From the NCBI RefSeq assembly GCF_001951155.1, contig NZ_CP016359.1:2628001-2692000 (forward strand): a stretch of DNA of 64,000 nt, read 5' to 3'. Position numbers and translations under genes: made by a program. Shown here in pieces: positions 54,877 through 64,000 of this stretch. This stretch comes from Christiangramia flava JLT2011 (GTDB lineage Bacteria > Bacteroidota > Bacteroidia > Flavobacteriales > Flavobacteriaceae). The first letter of the stretch is position 1, and every line of letters starts with the position of its first letter. Under the pieces are notes generated by a model. That model had not been told where the DNA came from. It ran no database searches and saw only the letters and a list, made by a program, of their open reading frames with translations.

Positions 54877-54898
54877 GGCTGTCATAAATTACAGGAAT

Positions 54899-55726
54899 TT
54901 GTTGGAGAAAAAGGAAAAAATACCGCTATTCTGGTGGAGCGAAACCAGGTTAATGGGTAAGAAGAAGGAAAATTACGGAGACCTGCTTTCCAGATACCTG
55001 GTGGAAAAAATTTCAGGTAAGGAAGCAGAATGGATACAACCCCAAAAAATACCCTGGTATAAAAGATCAAAGACAAATTATCTGGCTGCGGGAAGTATTA
55101 TTCATCATGTAAATGAGAAAAGTATTGTCTGGGGGAGTGGAATTATAGATCATCGACAAAAAATCAGGAAAGCTGATTTCCGGGCGGTAAGAGGCCCAGA
55201 AACCAGGAAATATCTTCAGGAAAAAGGATATGATTGTCCAGACATTTATGGTGATCCGGCTTTATTGTTACCAGATTATTTTAATCCAAAGCTTAAGAAA
55301 AAATTCAAATTAGGCATTATTCCTCATTACAACGATCTTGTGCAGGTGAAAAAAGAATATGGAAATATAGATGGAATAAAAATAATAGATATGATGACCA
55401 ATGATGTAGAAGAAACCACAATGGAAATCCTTGAATGTGAAAGGATTATTTCCTCTTCACTTCACGGTGTGATTGTTTCCCATGCATATGATATTCCGGT
55501 TATTTGTGTTAAATTTTCAAACCGTGTATTCGGGGACGGTATCAAGTATAAGGATTATTATGCCTCTATTGGATATGAGGATTTTTCACAAATAGATTTA
55601 AGCTCTTACCTGAAGCCGGAAGAACTTGAGCAACTTTTTAAAAATGCTTTTCAGCCTAGGCAGGAGAAGATGAAAGAACTAAAGAGAGGGCTTATGAGAG
55701 TTTGTCCTTTTTTAAAGAATTCCTAG
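54899..55726 (+). CDS. Polysaccharide pyruvyltransferase-like protein
   Basis: This 275-residue protein has the family markers NYGDLLSRYLVEKISGK near the start, AGSIIHHVNEKSIVWGSGII, YGDPALLLPDYFNPK and ISSSLHGVIVSHAYDIPVI. These enzymes add a ketal pyruvate to sugars in capsule or exopolysaccharide. The start is TTG at 54899. It is the first gene of the sugar operon after the repeat island. Confidence 0.88.
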   Translation: MLEKKEKIPLFWWSETRLMGKKKENYGDLLSRYLVEKISGKEAEWIQPQKIPWYKRSKTNYLAAGSIIHHVNEKSIVWGSGIIDHRQKIRKADFRAVRGPETRKYLQEKGYDCPDIYGDPALLLPDYFNPKLKKKFKLGIIPHYNDLVQVKKEYGNIDGIKIIDMMTNDVEETTMEILECERIISSSLHGVIVSHAYDIPVICVKFSNRVFGDGIKYKDYYASIGYEDFSQIDLSSYLKPEELEQLFKNAFQPRQEKMKELKRGLMRVCPFLKNS

Positions 55727-55758
55727 TTAGGTTTTACTAAATTGCCAGTAATTGAGCC

Positions 55759-56610
55759 ATGGAAAATCTAAACCAGCAAAAGAATAAAGAACACTACGAA
55801 AAGGTTTACTCGAGATATTCTATCAGGAATATACTCTGGAAGATCAATCATCTCGATTTTTTCCTCGACACGGCAATTAAGACCGAAACCAGCTGGCATG
55901 GTTTATATATGCATGATTTCACTACTAAATTAAAAGGCAAGAAAGTAATGGAATTAGGCTGTGGGGACTGTACAAATGCAGCTGTTATGGCACAACTGGG
56001 AGCTGAGGTTTGGGCTAACGATATTGCAGATACTTCGGGAAAGATCATTGAAGAAGTTAATAATGCCCAGGAATTTGAAAATTCTATACATTTTATAGCA
56101 GGGGACTTTTTAAGGAATGAGCTGCCTGATCAATCATTTGATATCATTGTCGGCAAGGCTTTTCTGCATCATCTTGAGGTCGAAGAAGAACGCCTTTTTT
56201 TAAAGGAATGTGCAAGATTGCTAAAGCCGAAGGGAGAAGCGCGTTTCTTTGAACCGGCTGTAAATAACAGATTGCTTGATGAACTAAGATGGTATACCCC
56301 TTTGCCTGGTCGCCGGCCTTCCAAATGGACCCCTAAAAAGTTCAGGGAGTGGAAGAAACAGGATCCTCATCCGGACAGGAGTTTCAGTTCCGGCCATTTC
56401 GAAAAAGCAGGAACAGAATTCTTTGGAAAAGTAGAGACATACCCAGTAGGTTCCCTGGAGCGATTTCATCAATTATTACCAGCAAGGAAGCCGATCAATA
56501 ATAAATATCGCCAATGGGCCTTTAGAAATGAAAAATATCTTCCTTATTTCATTAATCGCAGTTTTGCGAGAAGTCAGTTAATAATTTATAGAGAACCTAA
56601 GGAATGGTAA
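55759..56610 (+). CDS. SAM-dependent methyltransferase
   Basis: This 283-residue protein has motif I VMELGCGDCTNAAVMAQLGAEV (about 70-91) and post-motif NDIADTSGKII, ending in a conserved RFFEPAVNNRL region. It is probably a sugar- or glycan-modifying class I methyltransferase. It overlaps the next gene by seven bases. Confidence 0.85.
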   Translation: MENLNQQKNKEHYEKVYSRYSIRNILWKINHLDFFLDTAIKTETSWHGLYMHDFTTKLKGKKVMELGCGDCTNAAVMAQLGAEVWANDIADTSGKIIEEVNNAQEFENSIHFIAGDFLRNELPDQSFDIIVGKAFLHHLEVEEERLFLKECARLLKPKGEARFFEPAVNNRLLDELRWYTPLPGRRPSKWTPKKFREWKKQDPHPDRSFSSGHFEKAGTEFFGKVETYPVGSLERFHQLLPARKPINNKYRQWAFRNEKYLPYFINRSFARSQLIIYREPKEW

Positions 56611-57506
56611 GTGTTTTCATGCTTACATATAACCAGAAAGATTTTATTGCCCAGGCGATAGATGGGGTTTTAATGCAGGAAACTAATTTTCCTGTAACTC
56701 TGGTTATCGGTGAAGATTACAGTACTGATGGAACCCGGGAAATATGTATGGATTATGAGAAGAAATTTCCAGACAAAATAAAATTAATCCTTAATGAAAA
56801 AAATCTAGGGCTGGGCGCAAATTATGTAAAGACATTAAGTGCCTGTGGGCATAAATATGTTGCAATATGTGACGGAGATGACTATTGGACTGATCCCTTA
56901 AAACTTCAGAAACAGGTAGATTTCCTTGAAAACAATCCGGGTTTCGATATTGTATTTACAAATAATGAAAATCTTTATCCTTCCGGGAAGATAGACATTA
57001 GGGACACTAACAAAATCCCGGAGGTATCTTCTTTTGTAGATATAGTTCATGGTAATTACGTAGCTTCGGTTACCGTAATCTTTCGTAACCAACCTTTGCC
57101 GGAATCTATGAAAGAATGGATAAAAGGTCTTCCTTTTGGCGATTGGCCTACTTACCTATGGATACTAAAAGATGGAGGTAAAGTCAAGTTTATAAACGAG
57201 GTGACAGCTGTATATCGTAAAGACTTTGGGACTTCAGCGAAGCTTAGGGAATCAAGGTTTAAAATGGGAGAAATAAATCTTTATATTTTAAGAAATCTTA
57301 AAGCAGATCTTCATTTTCAAAACCGAAAGAAGGAACTCCGAAAAAGTATGGTAAACTATAAGAAAGGACTGATGGCCAGTTATAATATTGAAAACCGACA
57401 TCTATCTTCCTTTTTAATTTTTGCAGATCTTTTTTTTAAAATGAGTAAGAAAAATCTTTTAAAGGCTTATCTATATTCCCTAAAAAGAGGTTTTAAAAAT
57501 GCTTAA
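56604..57506 (+). CDS. GT2 glycosyltransferase
   Basis: This 300-residue GT-A protein begins SVFMLTYNQKDFIAQAIDGVL and has the Asp motif CDGDDYWTDPLKLQKQVDFL (about 92-111). It transfers a sugar onto the growing glycan. It overlaps the methyltransferase and sulfotransferase genes on either side. Confidence 0.9.
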   Translation: MVSVFMLTYNQKDFIAQAIDGVLMQETNFPVTLVIGEDYSTDGTREICMDYEKKFPDKIKLILNEKNLGLGANYVKTLSACGHKYVAICDGDDYWTDPLKLQKQVDFLENNPGFDIVFTNNENLYPSGKIDIRDTNKIPEVSSFVDIVHGNYVASVTVIFRNQPLPESMKEWIKGLPFGDWPTYLWILKDGGKVKFINEVTAVYRKDFGTSAKLRESRFKMGEINLYILRNLKADLHFQNRKKELRKSMVNYKKGLMASYNIENRHLSSFLIFADLFFKMSKKNLLKAYLYSLKRGFKNA

Positions 57507-58287
57507 AGAAACTCCAAATCTTATTATTTTAGGTTCTGGTAGAAGTGGCACCAGCATGATTACCGGACTTTTTAATAACGGTAATTTCTTCTTTGGTGAT
57601 CAAGCTGATTATTTAAAAAAGAACAAAGCTAACCCAAAAGGCTTTTTTGAAGATCTGGAGGTAAATACTATCAATGAAGATATTCTTGCAAGCCGACTCA
57701 TAAATTTTCCAGAGCCAATAAGGAGGAAATTATTTCCTTCCCATACTTTTTACCGTGCGCGATGGCTTGCAAAAATTCCGGTTTCAATTCAATTTAGAAC
57801 AACTCCAGATATCCAGGAAAGAATAGAAAAACTGGTTCAAAATGAACCATTTTGCTTTAAAGATCCGCGCTTCAGTTATACTCTTCCCATTTGGAAAAAT
57901 AGTCTGCCGCCTACTACCAAATTTATAGTGGTTTACCGGGAGCCCGATAAAACAGCAGTAAGTATCTGTAGAGAATGTAGTGAGAGTCCACCTTTAAGAA
58001 AATTAAAGATGTCAATTTCAAGAGCCCTTAACATCTGGAAAGCTATGTATACTCACATACTGAAGAATTATGGTAAAGAAACAGAAAAACAAAAATGGCT
58101 GTTCATTCATTACAATGAAATTTTTGAAAGTCAAGGCCTGGAAAGGCTTGGAAGATTCGCAAATACAAGCTTAGAAAAGGATTTTGCAGAAAGAAAAATT
58201 TCAAGGACCACCAATACCAATATCGATGTTCCTAAAGATGTATTGAAAATTTATAACAGGCTTAATTCATTATCTTCATACCAATGA
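57499..58287 (+). CDS. Sulfotransferase 1
   Basis: This 262-residue protein has the 5'-PAPS loop LGSGRSGTSMITGLF (about 11-25) and the 3'-phosphate segment VVYREPDKTAVSICREC. It transfers sulfate from PAPS to a sugar. It overlaps the glycosyltransferases on both sides by eight and four bases. Confidence 0.85.
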   Translation: MLKETPNLIILGSGRSGTSMITGLFNNGNFFFGDQADYLKKNKANPKGFFEDLEVNTINEDILASRLINFPEPIRRKLFPSHTFYRARWLAKIPVSIQFRTTPDIQERIEKLVQNEPFCFKDPRFSYTLPIWKNSLPPTTKFIVVYREPDKTAVSICRECSESPPLRKLKMSISRALNIWKAMYTHILKNYGKETEKQKWLFIHYNEIFESQGLERLGRFANTSLEKDFAERKISRTTNTNIDVPKDVLKIYNRLNSLSSYQ

Positions 58288-59396
58288 AAAAAATTCTGTT
58301 CATAACTCCAGATGCTTCTCGAACGGGAGCCCCTTTGGTATTGCTTCTATTTTTGCAATGGCTATCAAAAAATAAAGAAGTAGAAATACATCTAACAGCT
58401 TTAAGAGGTGGCGATTTGGAAGAAGACTTTCAGGAGACTACAGATTATTTTGTTCGTTTGCCTGGAAAGAAAATGTTCGACCGCCTCAGGGATAAGTTTA
58501 AAAAGACTAGATTTCCAATAAACAGATATCCAAAGGATTTTTTGAAAAAACTAAATCAAAATTCCTATGATTTAATTTATGCAAATACCGTTTCGGCTTT
58601 GGAACTTGGAGTTCTAATTCATAATAAGCAACCTAATGCTAGATTTATTGTTCATATTCATGAATTACCTACAACTATAAAATTACTTTGTCCTCAATTT
58701 GAGATTCTTTCAAAAAAAATTGATCATTTTGTCTGTCCTTCTCGTTTAGTAAGCAAGAGTATCAGGGAAGTTTATAGGATACCTCAAAATCGAATATCAG
58801 TAGTTTATGAATTTACGAGGGCTCTATCGGTTACATCAGCTAATACAGTGAAAAAGTTTCAAGTTGGGGCATGTGGCACCTTCCATTGGCGAAAAGGAGG
58901 AGATATTTTTCTACAGGTGGTAAGGTATATCAATGAATATTTTTCGGAATATGAAATTGAATTTATCTGGATAGGAAAAATTCCGGAACAAGAAAAAACT
59001 GTACTTGAAGGTGACCTGGAAAAAATGGGTATTAAAAATAATATTAGATTTACAGGATTAGTGACAGATCCTGAAAATTTATTTTCGGAACTTGATGTCT
59101 TTCTACTTACATCTAGGGAGGACCCTTTCCCTTTGGCAGCTATTGAAGCTGGGATGTTGGGAAAACCTATATTATCCTTTAAAAATGCAACTGGAATTAA
59201 TGAAATTACGAAAAACAAAGGTGGTTTCTCTGTACCCTATCTTTCTATTGAAGCCATGGCCACCAAGGTAATAGAGTATTATAAAAACACTGATCTTAAG
59301 CAAAAACATGGTAATTATAACGCAGCTGCTTTTCGCGATTTTATTCCTGAGAAGGTATGTCCTGATCTTTATAAGATAATTGTAGAAAATAAATAA
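58284..59396 (+). CDS. GT4 glycosyltransferase
   Basis: This 370-residue GT-B enzyme has a C-terminal donor-binding half with VGACGTFHWRKGGDIFLQVV, IRFTGLVTDPENLFSELDVFLLTSREDPFPLAAIEA (E-x7-E type). The sequence is AT-rich. It overlaps its neighbours by four and one bases. Confidence 0.88.
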   Translation: MKKILFITPDASRTGAPLVLLLFLQWLSKNKEVEIHLTALRGGDLEEDFQETTDYFVRLPGKKMFDRLRDKFKKTRFPINRYPKDFLKKLNQNSYDLIYANTVSALELGVLIHNKQPNARFIVHIHELPTTIKLLCPQFEILSKKIDHFVCPSRLVSKSIREVYRIPQNRISVVYEFTRALSVTSANTVKKFQVGACGTFHWRKGGDIFLQVVRYINEYFSEYEIEFIWIGKIPEQEKTVLEGDLEKMGIKNNIRFTGLVTDPENLFSELDVFLLTSREDPFPLAAIEAGMLGKPILSFKNATGINEITKNKGGFSVPYLSIEAMATKVIEYYKNTDLKQKHGNYNAAAFRDFIPEKVCPDLYKIIVENK

Positions 59397-60223
59397 TGAG
59401 TTTTATTACAATAAAAAAAAAGATTCTTGAGAATTGGATTAAAATTAAATTCAGGCTTCATCTCAATTTTTACAGAAGGTTTAATACTTTAATCAAAGAT
59501 CAGTATAAAGACTTTAGAAGAATCCCTATACTCATTATCTCATTCAATCAATTACATTATTTGAAAGGGCTTATCGATTTTTTAGATAAGCATGACTATA
59601 GAAACATAATAATAATCGATAACAATTCTACCTACAAACCCTTGCGAGAGTATCTTGCCTCGATTGAGCACAGAATCACTGTATATCGCCTGCCTGAAAA
59701 TTATGGTCATAATGTAGTATTTAAAAGAAAAGATCTTTTTGATAAATATTTAAAAGGCTATTATGTGATTACCGATTCTGATGTTGTACCTATAAAAGAA
59801 TGCCCACCTGATTTTCTAAAATTTTTTAAGGATATTCTTGATCAAAATTCCAAGGTGAGAAAAGTGGGGTTTGGTTTAAAAATCGACGATATTCCGGATA
59901 GTAACCCTCAAAAACATAATATTTTAAAAAGGCAGAGTAAGTTCTGGGATAAAGATAAAAAAACTGCTGAGGGTTATTATGCTGAAATTGATACTACTTT
60001 TGCTCTGTACAGGCCTAAAAGTTTTAATTTTTTACCTGTTCCTTATTTTAGCGGGATAAGAACTACTTTTCCTTATCTTGCCCATCATGGGGGATGGTAT
60101 ATAGATCCGAAAAAACTTACTTCTGAGCAGGAGTATTATTTAAAGACATCCAATAATTCAGGATCATGGAAGTTGAATGATGATGGCAGCCTTGAGAATA
60201 AAAAATTTCCCGGGCTTAAATGA
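59396..60223 (+). CDS. GT-A glycosyltransferase
   Basis: This 275-residue protein has the GT2-like start RIPILIISFNQLHYLKGLIDFL and IIIIDNNSTYKPLREYL, with YVITDSDVVPIKECPPDF as the Asp motif. It is AT-rich. The substrate is unknown. The Wzm gene starts 10 bases after its stop. Confidence 0.8.
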   Translation: MSFITIKKKILENWIKIKFRLHLNFYRRFNTLIKDQYKDFRRIPILIISFNQLHYLKGLIDFLDKHDYRNIIIIDNNSTYKPLREYLASIEHRITVYRLPENYGHNVVFKRKDLFDKYLKGYYVITDSDVVPIKECPPDFLKFFKDILDQNSKVRKVGFGLKIDDIPDSNPQKHNILKRQSKFWDKDKKTAEGYYAEIDTTFALYRPKSFNFLPVPYFSGIRTTFPYLAHHGGWYIDPKKLTSEQEYYLKTSNNSGSWKLNDDGSLENKKFPGLK

Positions 60224-60233
60224 AGATAAAATA

Positions 60234-61085
60234 ATGAGCAAAACGCTTATGGAACTTGAAACCAGGGTATATCAAAAAGAAACAAACAGAAATCCTCTAA
60301 GATTACTTCGGGATAGTATCAGGGATATCTGGAGATCCCGATTTTTATCAAAACAGCTGGCAGAGAGGGATATTAAGGCCCAGTACAGGCAGTCATATCT
60401 GGGTATTTTATGGGCTTTTTTAACCCCCCTTGCTACTGCCACTGTATGGATTTTCCTGAATCTTTCGGGTACTATAAAATTAACCGATACCGGAATGCCA
60501 TATCCACTTTATGCCTTTTCAGGTACCTTGCTATGGTCCATCATCACCGAATCTATCAATGCCCCAACAAGTAGCACCAATTCAGCAAAAGGCTTATTGA
60601 GTAAAATCAATTTTCCCAAAGAAGCCCTGGTCATTTCGGGTATATACAAGTTGCTTTTCAACAGTATGGTGAAGATCATTTTATTAGTGATCTTTATTTT
60701 TCTGTTTGGAGTGGGCTTTCACTGGAGTTTACTCCTCTTACCTTTTGCTATTTTAGCTGCGGTCATGATTGGGACTATGATAGGTTTATTTATAACTCCG
60801 CTGGGAATGCTTTATACCGATGTGGGAAAACTTATAAGTATGGGGTTTAGTTTTTTGATGTATGTTACCCCGGTGGTCTATGCAATCCCAAAAAGTGGTA
60901 TAATGAAGACCGTAATGGAATGGAATCCTTTCACCCCGATATTACTTACAACCCGTGACCTGTTAGTGGGAGCTACACCTGAGTTTCCTGGATATTATTT
61001 ATTCGTGGTACTCCTTTCTATCCCTTTGTTTTTTATTGCGTTACTTGCCTATCGCATATCTATTCCCATACTGGTAGAACATTAA
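60234..61085 (+). CDS. wzm: ABC polysaccharide exporter permease (Wzm)
   Basis: The ATG at 60234 is preferred over the upstream one at 60177. The ~283-residue permease has six hydrophobic helices and the ABC2 pattern KQLAERDIKAQYRQSYLGILWAFLTPLA, with TPVVYAIPKSG near the last helices. It works with Wzt to export the finished polysaccharide. Base composition is GC-richer than the neighbouring glycosyltransferase genes. Confidence 0.93.
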   Translation: MSKTLMELETRVYQKETNRNPLRLLRDSIRDIWRSRFLSKQLAERDIKAQYRQSYLGILWAFLTPLATATVWIFLNLSGTIKLTDTGMPYPLYAFSGTLLWSIITESINAPTSSTNSAKGLLSKINFPKEALVISGIYKLLFNSMVKIILLVIFIFLFGVGFHWSLLLLPFAILAAVMIGTMIGLFITPLGMLYTDVGKLISMGFSFLMYVTPVVYAIPKSGIMKTVMEWNPFTPILLTTRDLLVGATPEFPGYYLFVVLLSIPLFFIALLAYRISIPILVEH

Positions 61086-61095
61086 CGAACAACCT

Positions 61096-62301
61096 ATGAG
61101 CGATAAAGAAGTCCTGGTAAAAGTAGAAGGCCTCTCGAAGAAGTTTTGTAAAGACCTGCGAACTGGTTTGTGGTATGGTGTGCAGGACCTTTTTACCAAT
61201 TTTATGGGTAATAAGAACGAACGCACATTACGAGATAAAGAATTCTGGGCATTACAGGATATTAATTTTGAGTTGAAGAGAGGTGAGTGCCTGGGTCTAA
61301 TAGGTCATAATGGGGCGGGAAAATCTACGCTGTTAAAAATACTGAACGGTTTAATTAAACCCGATGCGGGTAAAGTCACTATTAAGGGAAGGGTAGGAGC
61401 CCTTATAGAACTGGGAGCAGGTTTTAACCCTATACTCACCGGCCGGGAAAACATCTATAATAATGGCGCGATACTGGGATTTACGCGGGAAGAAATAGAT
61501 AATAAGCTGGATGAGATCATCGATTTTGCTGAAATACGGGAGTTTATCGATATGCCGGTACAGCATTATAGCAGCGGGATGAAAGTACGCCTGGGTTTTG
61601 CAGTGGCTGCTCAAATTCAGCCTGATGTTTTACTTATTGATGAGGTCCTTGCTGTTGGTGATATGGGGTTTGTACTTAAATGTTTTAAAACAATAGATGA
61701 TATCTTACCTCATACAGCCATAATATTTGTATCCCATAACATGCCTATGGTATCTAGAATTTGTAATAAACTTATTTTATTAAATAAAGGAGAAATGCAA
61801 TATTTTAGGAATGATGTTGCAAAAGGAATTGATAAATATTATTCAGGTTTTATAAATAATTTTTCAAATGTTTTAATGGATGAAGGCTTTTTAAAATTAA
61901 TTAGCATTTACATAAATACAGAAGAAAAAAATAATTTACCTCAACTAAATTGGGGAGATGATTTGCAATTAATTTTGAAGTTTCAGGCTTTAAAGAAAAT
62001 TTTACAACCCCATATTTGCATTATAATATTTGATAAAGAGCAAAGACCTGTAGCTAGTTTAGAATTAAATAAAAAAACTGATCTTACTGTTTCATCGGAT
62101 GGTTATTTTGAATTTAAGGTAACACATAAAAAATTACAGCTATCTAAAGGCATTTATTCTATTAATCTAATAGTTTATAAGGATTATTATAAGAAACCAA
62201 TTCTAAGAATTAATTCCGTATTAAATTTCCAAGTAAAGCATAGAGATGATATTTGGCAGCCCTTTCTCCTTTCTTCTACATTTGTAAATAAGTTTAATTA
62301 A
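61096..62301 (+). CDS. wzt: ABC polysaccharide exporter ATPase (Wzt)
   Basis: This 401-residue protein has an N-terminal ABC domain (Walker A GHNGAGKST, signature YSSGMKVRLGFAVA, Walker B VLLIDEVLAVGD). The C-terminal half (about 255-401) is a beta-rich Wzt_C-like domain that recognises the polysaccharide end. Codon and base use change sharply near 61670: the first half is about 45% GC in places and the second half near 20%, a likely recombination joint. Confidence 0.92.
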   Translation: MSDKEVLVKVEGLSKKFCKDLRTGLWYGVQDLFTNFMGNKNERTLRDKEFWALQDINFELKRGECLGLIGHNGAGKSTLLKILNGLIKPDAGKVTIKGRVGALIELGAGFNPILTGRENIYNNGAILGFTREEIDNKLDEIIDFAEIREFIDMPVQHYSSGMKVRLGFAVAAQIQPDVLLIDEVLAVGDMGFVLKCFKTIDDILPHTAIIFVSHNMPMVSRICNKLILLNKGEMQYFRNDVAKGIDKYYSGFINNFSNVLMDEGFLKLISIYINTEEKNNLPQLNWGDDLQLILKFQALKKILQPHICIIIFDKEQRPVASLELNKKTDLTVSSDGYFEFKVTHKKLQLSKGIYSINLIVYKDYYKKPILRINSVLNFQVKHRDDIWQPFLLSSTFVNKFN

Positions 62302-62307
62302 AATTTA

Positions 62308-63126
62308 ATGAAGGTTGATTTTATCATCATAGGTGGACAAAAATGTGGAACAACTGCATTATTTAAATTTCTTACAAGTCATCCTAAAATTTTTGGTTCT
62401 GAACCAAAGGAATTAGATTTCTTTAATTATGAAGAAAGGTTTTCTAAAGGAATTAAAAATTATCATTCTAAATTCCCTAACATTGGTCTTTACAAAAGAA
62501 TTAGTGGTTACAAGTTAATAGAAGCCTCTCCAACATACTTGACTGATAATGATGTCGAACTTACGGCAAAAAGAATTTATAGGTATAATAAAAAAGTAAA
62601 GATAATTGCGATTTTAAGGGATCCCGTTGATAGAGCCTATAGTGCTTGGAATATGTATAAAGAAAGGTATGAAAGTGGTATGGTGGATTGGTGGTACAAA
62701 TGGATGGAGAATAGAACAGGCCATTATCCTCAAGCAATTTCTAGAAAGGATGATGATTTTAATTCTTTTATTAACTTCATTAAAAATGAAATAGAAGCAA
62801 TAGAAAAGGGAACAGCTATTGAAGGAGAAATTCTTTCAAAAGGTAAATATAGCAAGGGTATCGAAGTTTTTAAAAATCAATTTAAAGACAATTTTCATGT
62901 TGTAAAAAACGAAGAATTAAATAATAACACAATTAATGAATTAGAAGAAATTTCAAATTTTCTAGGTATACCAGATTATGATTGGAGCCGATTCAAGGAT
63001 ACAAAAATTTTTAAAGGTAATTATCCACCTAATAAAGAAGACCAATCAGTAAAAATACTCAACAATTTTTATAAAGAATCTAATGAAGAGTTATTTAGTT
63101 TAACAGGTATTGATTACCGTAAATAA
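62308..63126 (+). CDS. Sulfotransferase 2
   Basis: This 272-residue AT-rich protein has 5'-PAPS loop IGGQKCGTTALFKFLTSHP (about 7-25) and 3'-phosphate segment ILRDPVDRAYSAWNMYKERY (about 101-120), which match the bacterial sulfotransferase family (heparan-type). It probably sulfates the polysaccharide. It overlaps the next gene by 17 bases. Confidence 0.9.
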   Translation: MKVDFIIIGGQKCGTTALFKFLTSHPKIFGSEPKELDFFNYEERFSKGIKNYHSKFPNIGLYKRISGYKLIEASPTYLTDNDVELTAKRIYRYNKKVKIIAILRDPVDRAYSAWNMYKERYESGMVDWWYKWMENRTGHYPQAISRKDDDFNSFINFIKNEIEAIEKGTAIEGEILSKGKYSKGIEVFKNQFKDNFHVVKNEELNNNTINELEEISNFLGIPDYDWSRFKDTKIFKGNYPPNKEDQSVKILNNFYKESNEELFSLTGIDYRK

Positions 63127-63844
63127 TGAAACAGTGGATCGAATAAGTCTAATAAATTATTTAATAAATAAATATAACTTTTCAACCTATCTAGAAATTG
63201 GTGTACAAAAAGGAAAGTCTTTCTTTCCTATCAAATGCAAAAAGAAAATTGGTGTTGACCCATATTTGAAAATTGACAATAAAGAAAAAAGAAAATGGTG
63301 GTTTAAAAACCCGTATAACCTTTTCAATAACTACTTTAACCTAAGAAGTGATGATTTTTTTTTCCATGAAAAAAAATTTATAAAGAAGATAAGTCCTTTT
63401 GATATTGTTTTGATTGATGGCCTGCATACTTTTAGAGCAACATTAGAAGATTGTTTAAACTCTCTTGCTTACTTAGATTCTAGCGGAGTTATTGTTGTAC
63501 ATGATTGCTATCCTCCTCATAAGGCTTCTGCTTTAGTGGCTAACGATGCTGAAGATGCTGAAAAGAAAAAAGACAGTATTGAAGGATGGACCGGTGAATG
63601 GTGTGGAGATACTTGGAAAGCTATTGTCTATTTGAGGAGATTAAAGAATATAAAACTGGAAGTGTTTGTATTAAATACAGATTATGGCTTAGGGATTATT
63701 AGGCTAAAACAAAATATTTTAAAGCCTTTAAAAATAGATGAGGATTTATTTTCTGAAGTTAACAAACTTAATTATTCAGATTTGGAATCAAATTCTAGAA
63801 CATATTTAGATTTAAGAGATTGGAGAGATTTTGATAAAATTTAG
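63110..63844 (+). CDS. SAM-dependent methyltransferase
   Basis: This 244-residue AT-rich protein has YLEIGVQKGKSFFPIK (motif I) and DIVLIDGLHTFRATLEDCL, similar to the methyltransferase 24 family. The start is TTG at 63110 (alternative GTG 63134). It overlaps the sulfotransferase gene by 17 bases. Confidence 0.8.
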   Translation: MITVNNETVDRISLINYLINKYNFSTYLEIGVQKGKSFFPIKCKKKIGVDPYLKIDNKEKRKWWFKNPYNLFNNYFNLRSDDFFFHEKKFIKKISPFDIVLIDGLHTFRATLEDCLNSLAYLDSSGVIVVHDCYPPHKASALVANDAEDAEKKKDSIEGWTGEWCGDTWKAIVYLRRLKNIKLEVFVLNTDYGLGIIRLKQNILKPLKIDEDLFSEVNKLNYSDLESNSRTYLDLRDWRDFDKI

Positions 63845-63847
63845 AAT

Positions 63848-64000
63848 TTGCTTTCGGTAATAATTCCATATTATAAACGTAAGTTCTTTGAAGAAACCCT
63901 GGCTTCGCTGGCTGCACAAACCAATAAAAATTTTCAGGTGTATATTGGTGATGATGCCTCTCCCGAAGTTCCCTCACGTCTTATTGAAGAATTCTCCTCG
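63848..64000 (+). CDS. GT2 glycosyltransferase, N-terminal fragment
   Basis: The gene runs off the right edge; 51 codons are present, starting at TTG 63848. LSVIIPYYKRKFFEETLASL and YIGDDASPEVPSRL are the GT2 N-terminal signatures. GC content rises again here. Confidence 0.8.
   Translation, partial: MLSVIIPYYKRKFFEETLASLAAQTNKNFQVYIGDDASPEVPSRLIEEFSS

Noticed and set aside
60177..60233. Longer start for Wzm
   Set aside because: The upstream ATG overlaps the end of the glycosyltransferase gene and adds 19 non-family residues; ATG 60234 fits better.

Overview
The window looks like a chromosomal piece of a marine-type Flavobacteriaceae (Bacteroidota), probably close to Gramella/Christiangramia, Salegentibacter or Zunongwangia. 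The reasons are family-level: DUF4197, DUF4199, DUF4920, DUF2911 and Lacal_2735-type small proteins, Bacteroidota-style promoters (TAnnTTTG), almost no Shine-Dalgarno sequences, several TTG starts, a fused IcmF-type mutase, and a Wza/Wzc/Wzm/Wzt polysaccharide locus with sulfotransferases. The genus is inference.

Bases 1-49000 are mostly core genome in short operons: prfA (3' end), pyrF and a BtuF-like protein; the large IcmF mutase; an Lrp regulator; a nitrogen module (P-II, Amt, outer-membrane porin); crcB; a branched-chain aminotransferase; mnmD; grpE-dnaJ; a NatAB-like ABC exporter with an MscS channel; an NtrC-like regulator without a DNA-binding domain; a PPK2 kinase; an M28 peptidase; a MATE exporter; meaB; an Ohr protein; two ECF sigma operons; secA; a PduO-type cobalamin adenosyltransferase; a LolD/MacB-like ATPase; and an ABC-F protein. 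B12 chemistry recurs (BtuF-like, IcmF, MeaB, adenosyltransferase). The second ECF sigma gene, its divergent neighbour and the LolD/MacB-like gene carry the same promoter-like motif (TGTAAC, 16-17 bases, CGTC). The first sigma gene has a related one.

From 49182 to the right edge lies a surface-polysaccharide locus: wza and wzc, then pyruvyltransferase, methyltransferases, glycosyltransferases, two sulfotransferases and the Wzm/Wzt ABC exporter. The expected product is a sulfated, possibly pyruvylated and methylated polysaccharide. Base composition changes sharply inside this block, most clearly within wzt, where a GC-richer ATPase half joins a very AT-rich C-terminal half. Wzc ends in a Tyr-Gly run encoded by nine TATGGC-like hexamers.

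The least explained part is 52457-54840, between wzc and the sugar genes. It is a repeat-rich, mostly non-coding island with diverged ~145 bp repeats, AT-rich phrase repeats and a ~19 bp-spaced TCAAAAG array. It also holds a 62-residue HTH-like ORF on the minus strand and a 249-residue protein of unknown function with its own terminator. This is the best candidate for an undescribed element.
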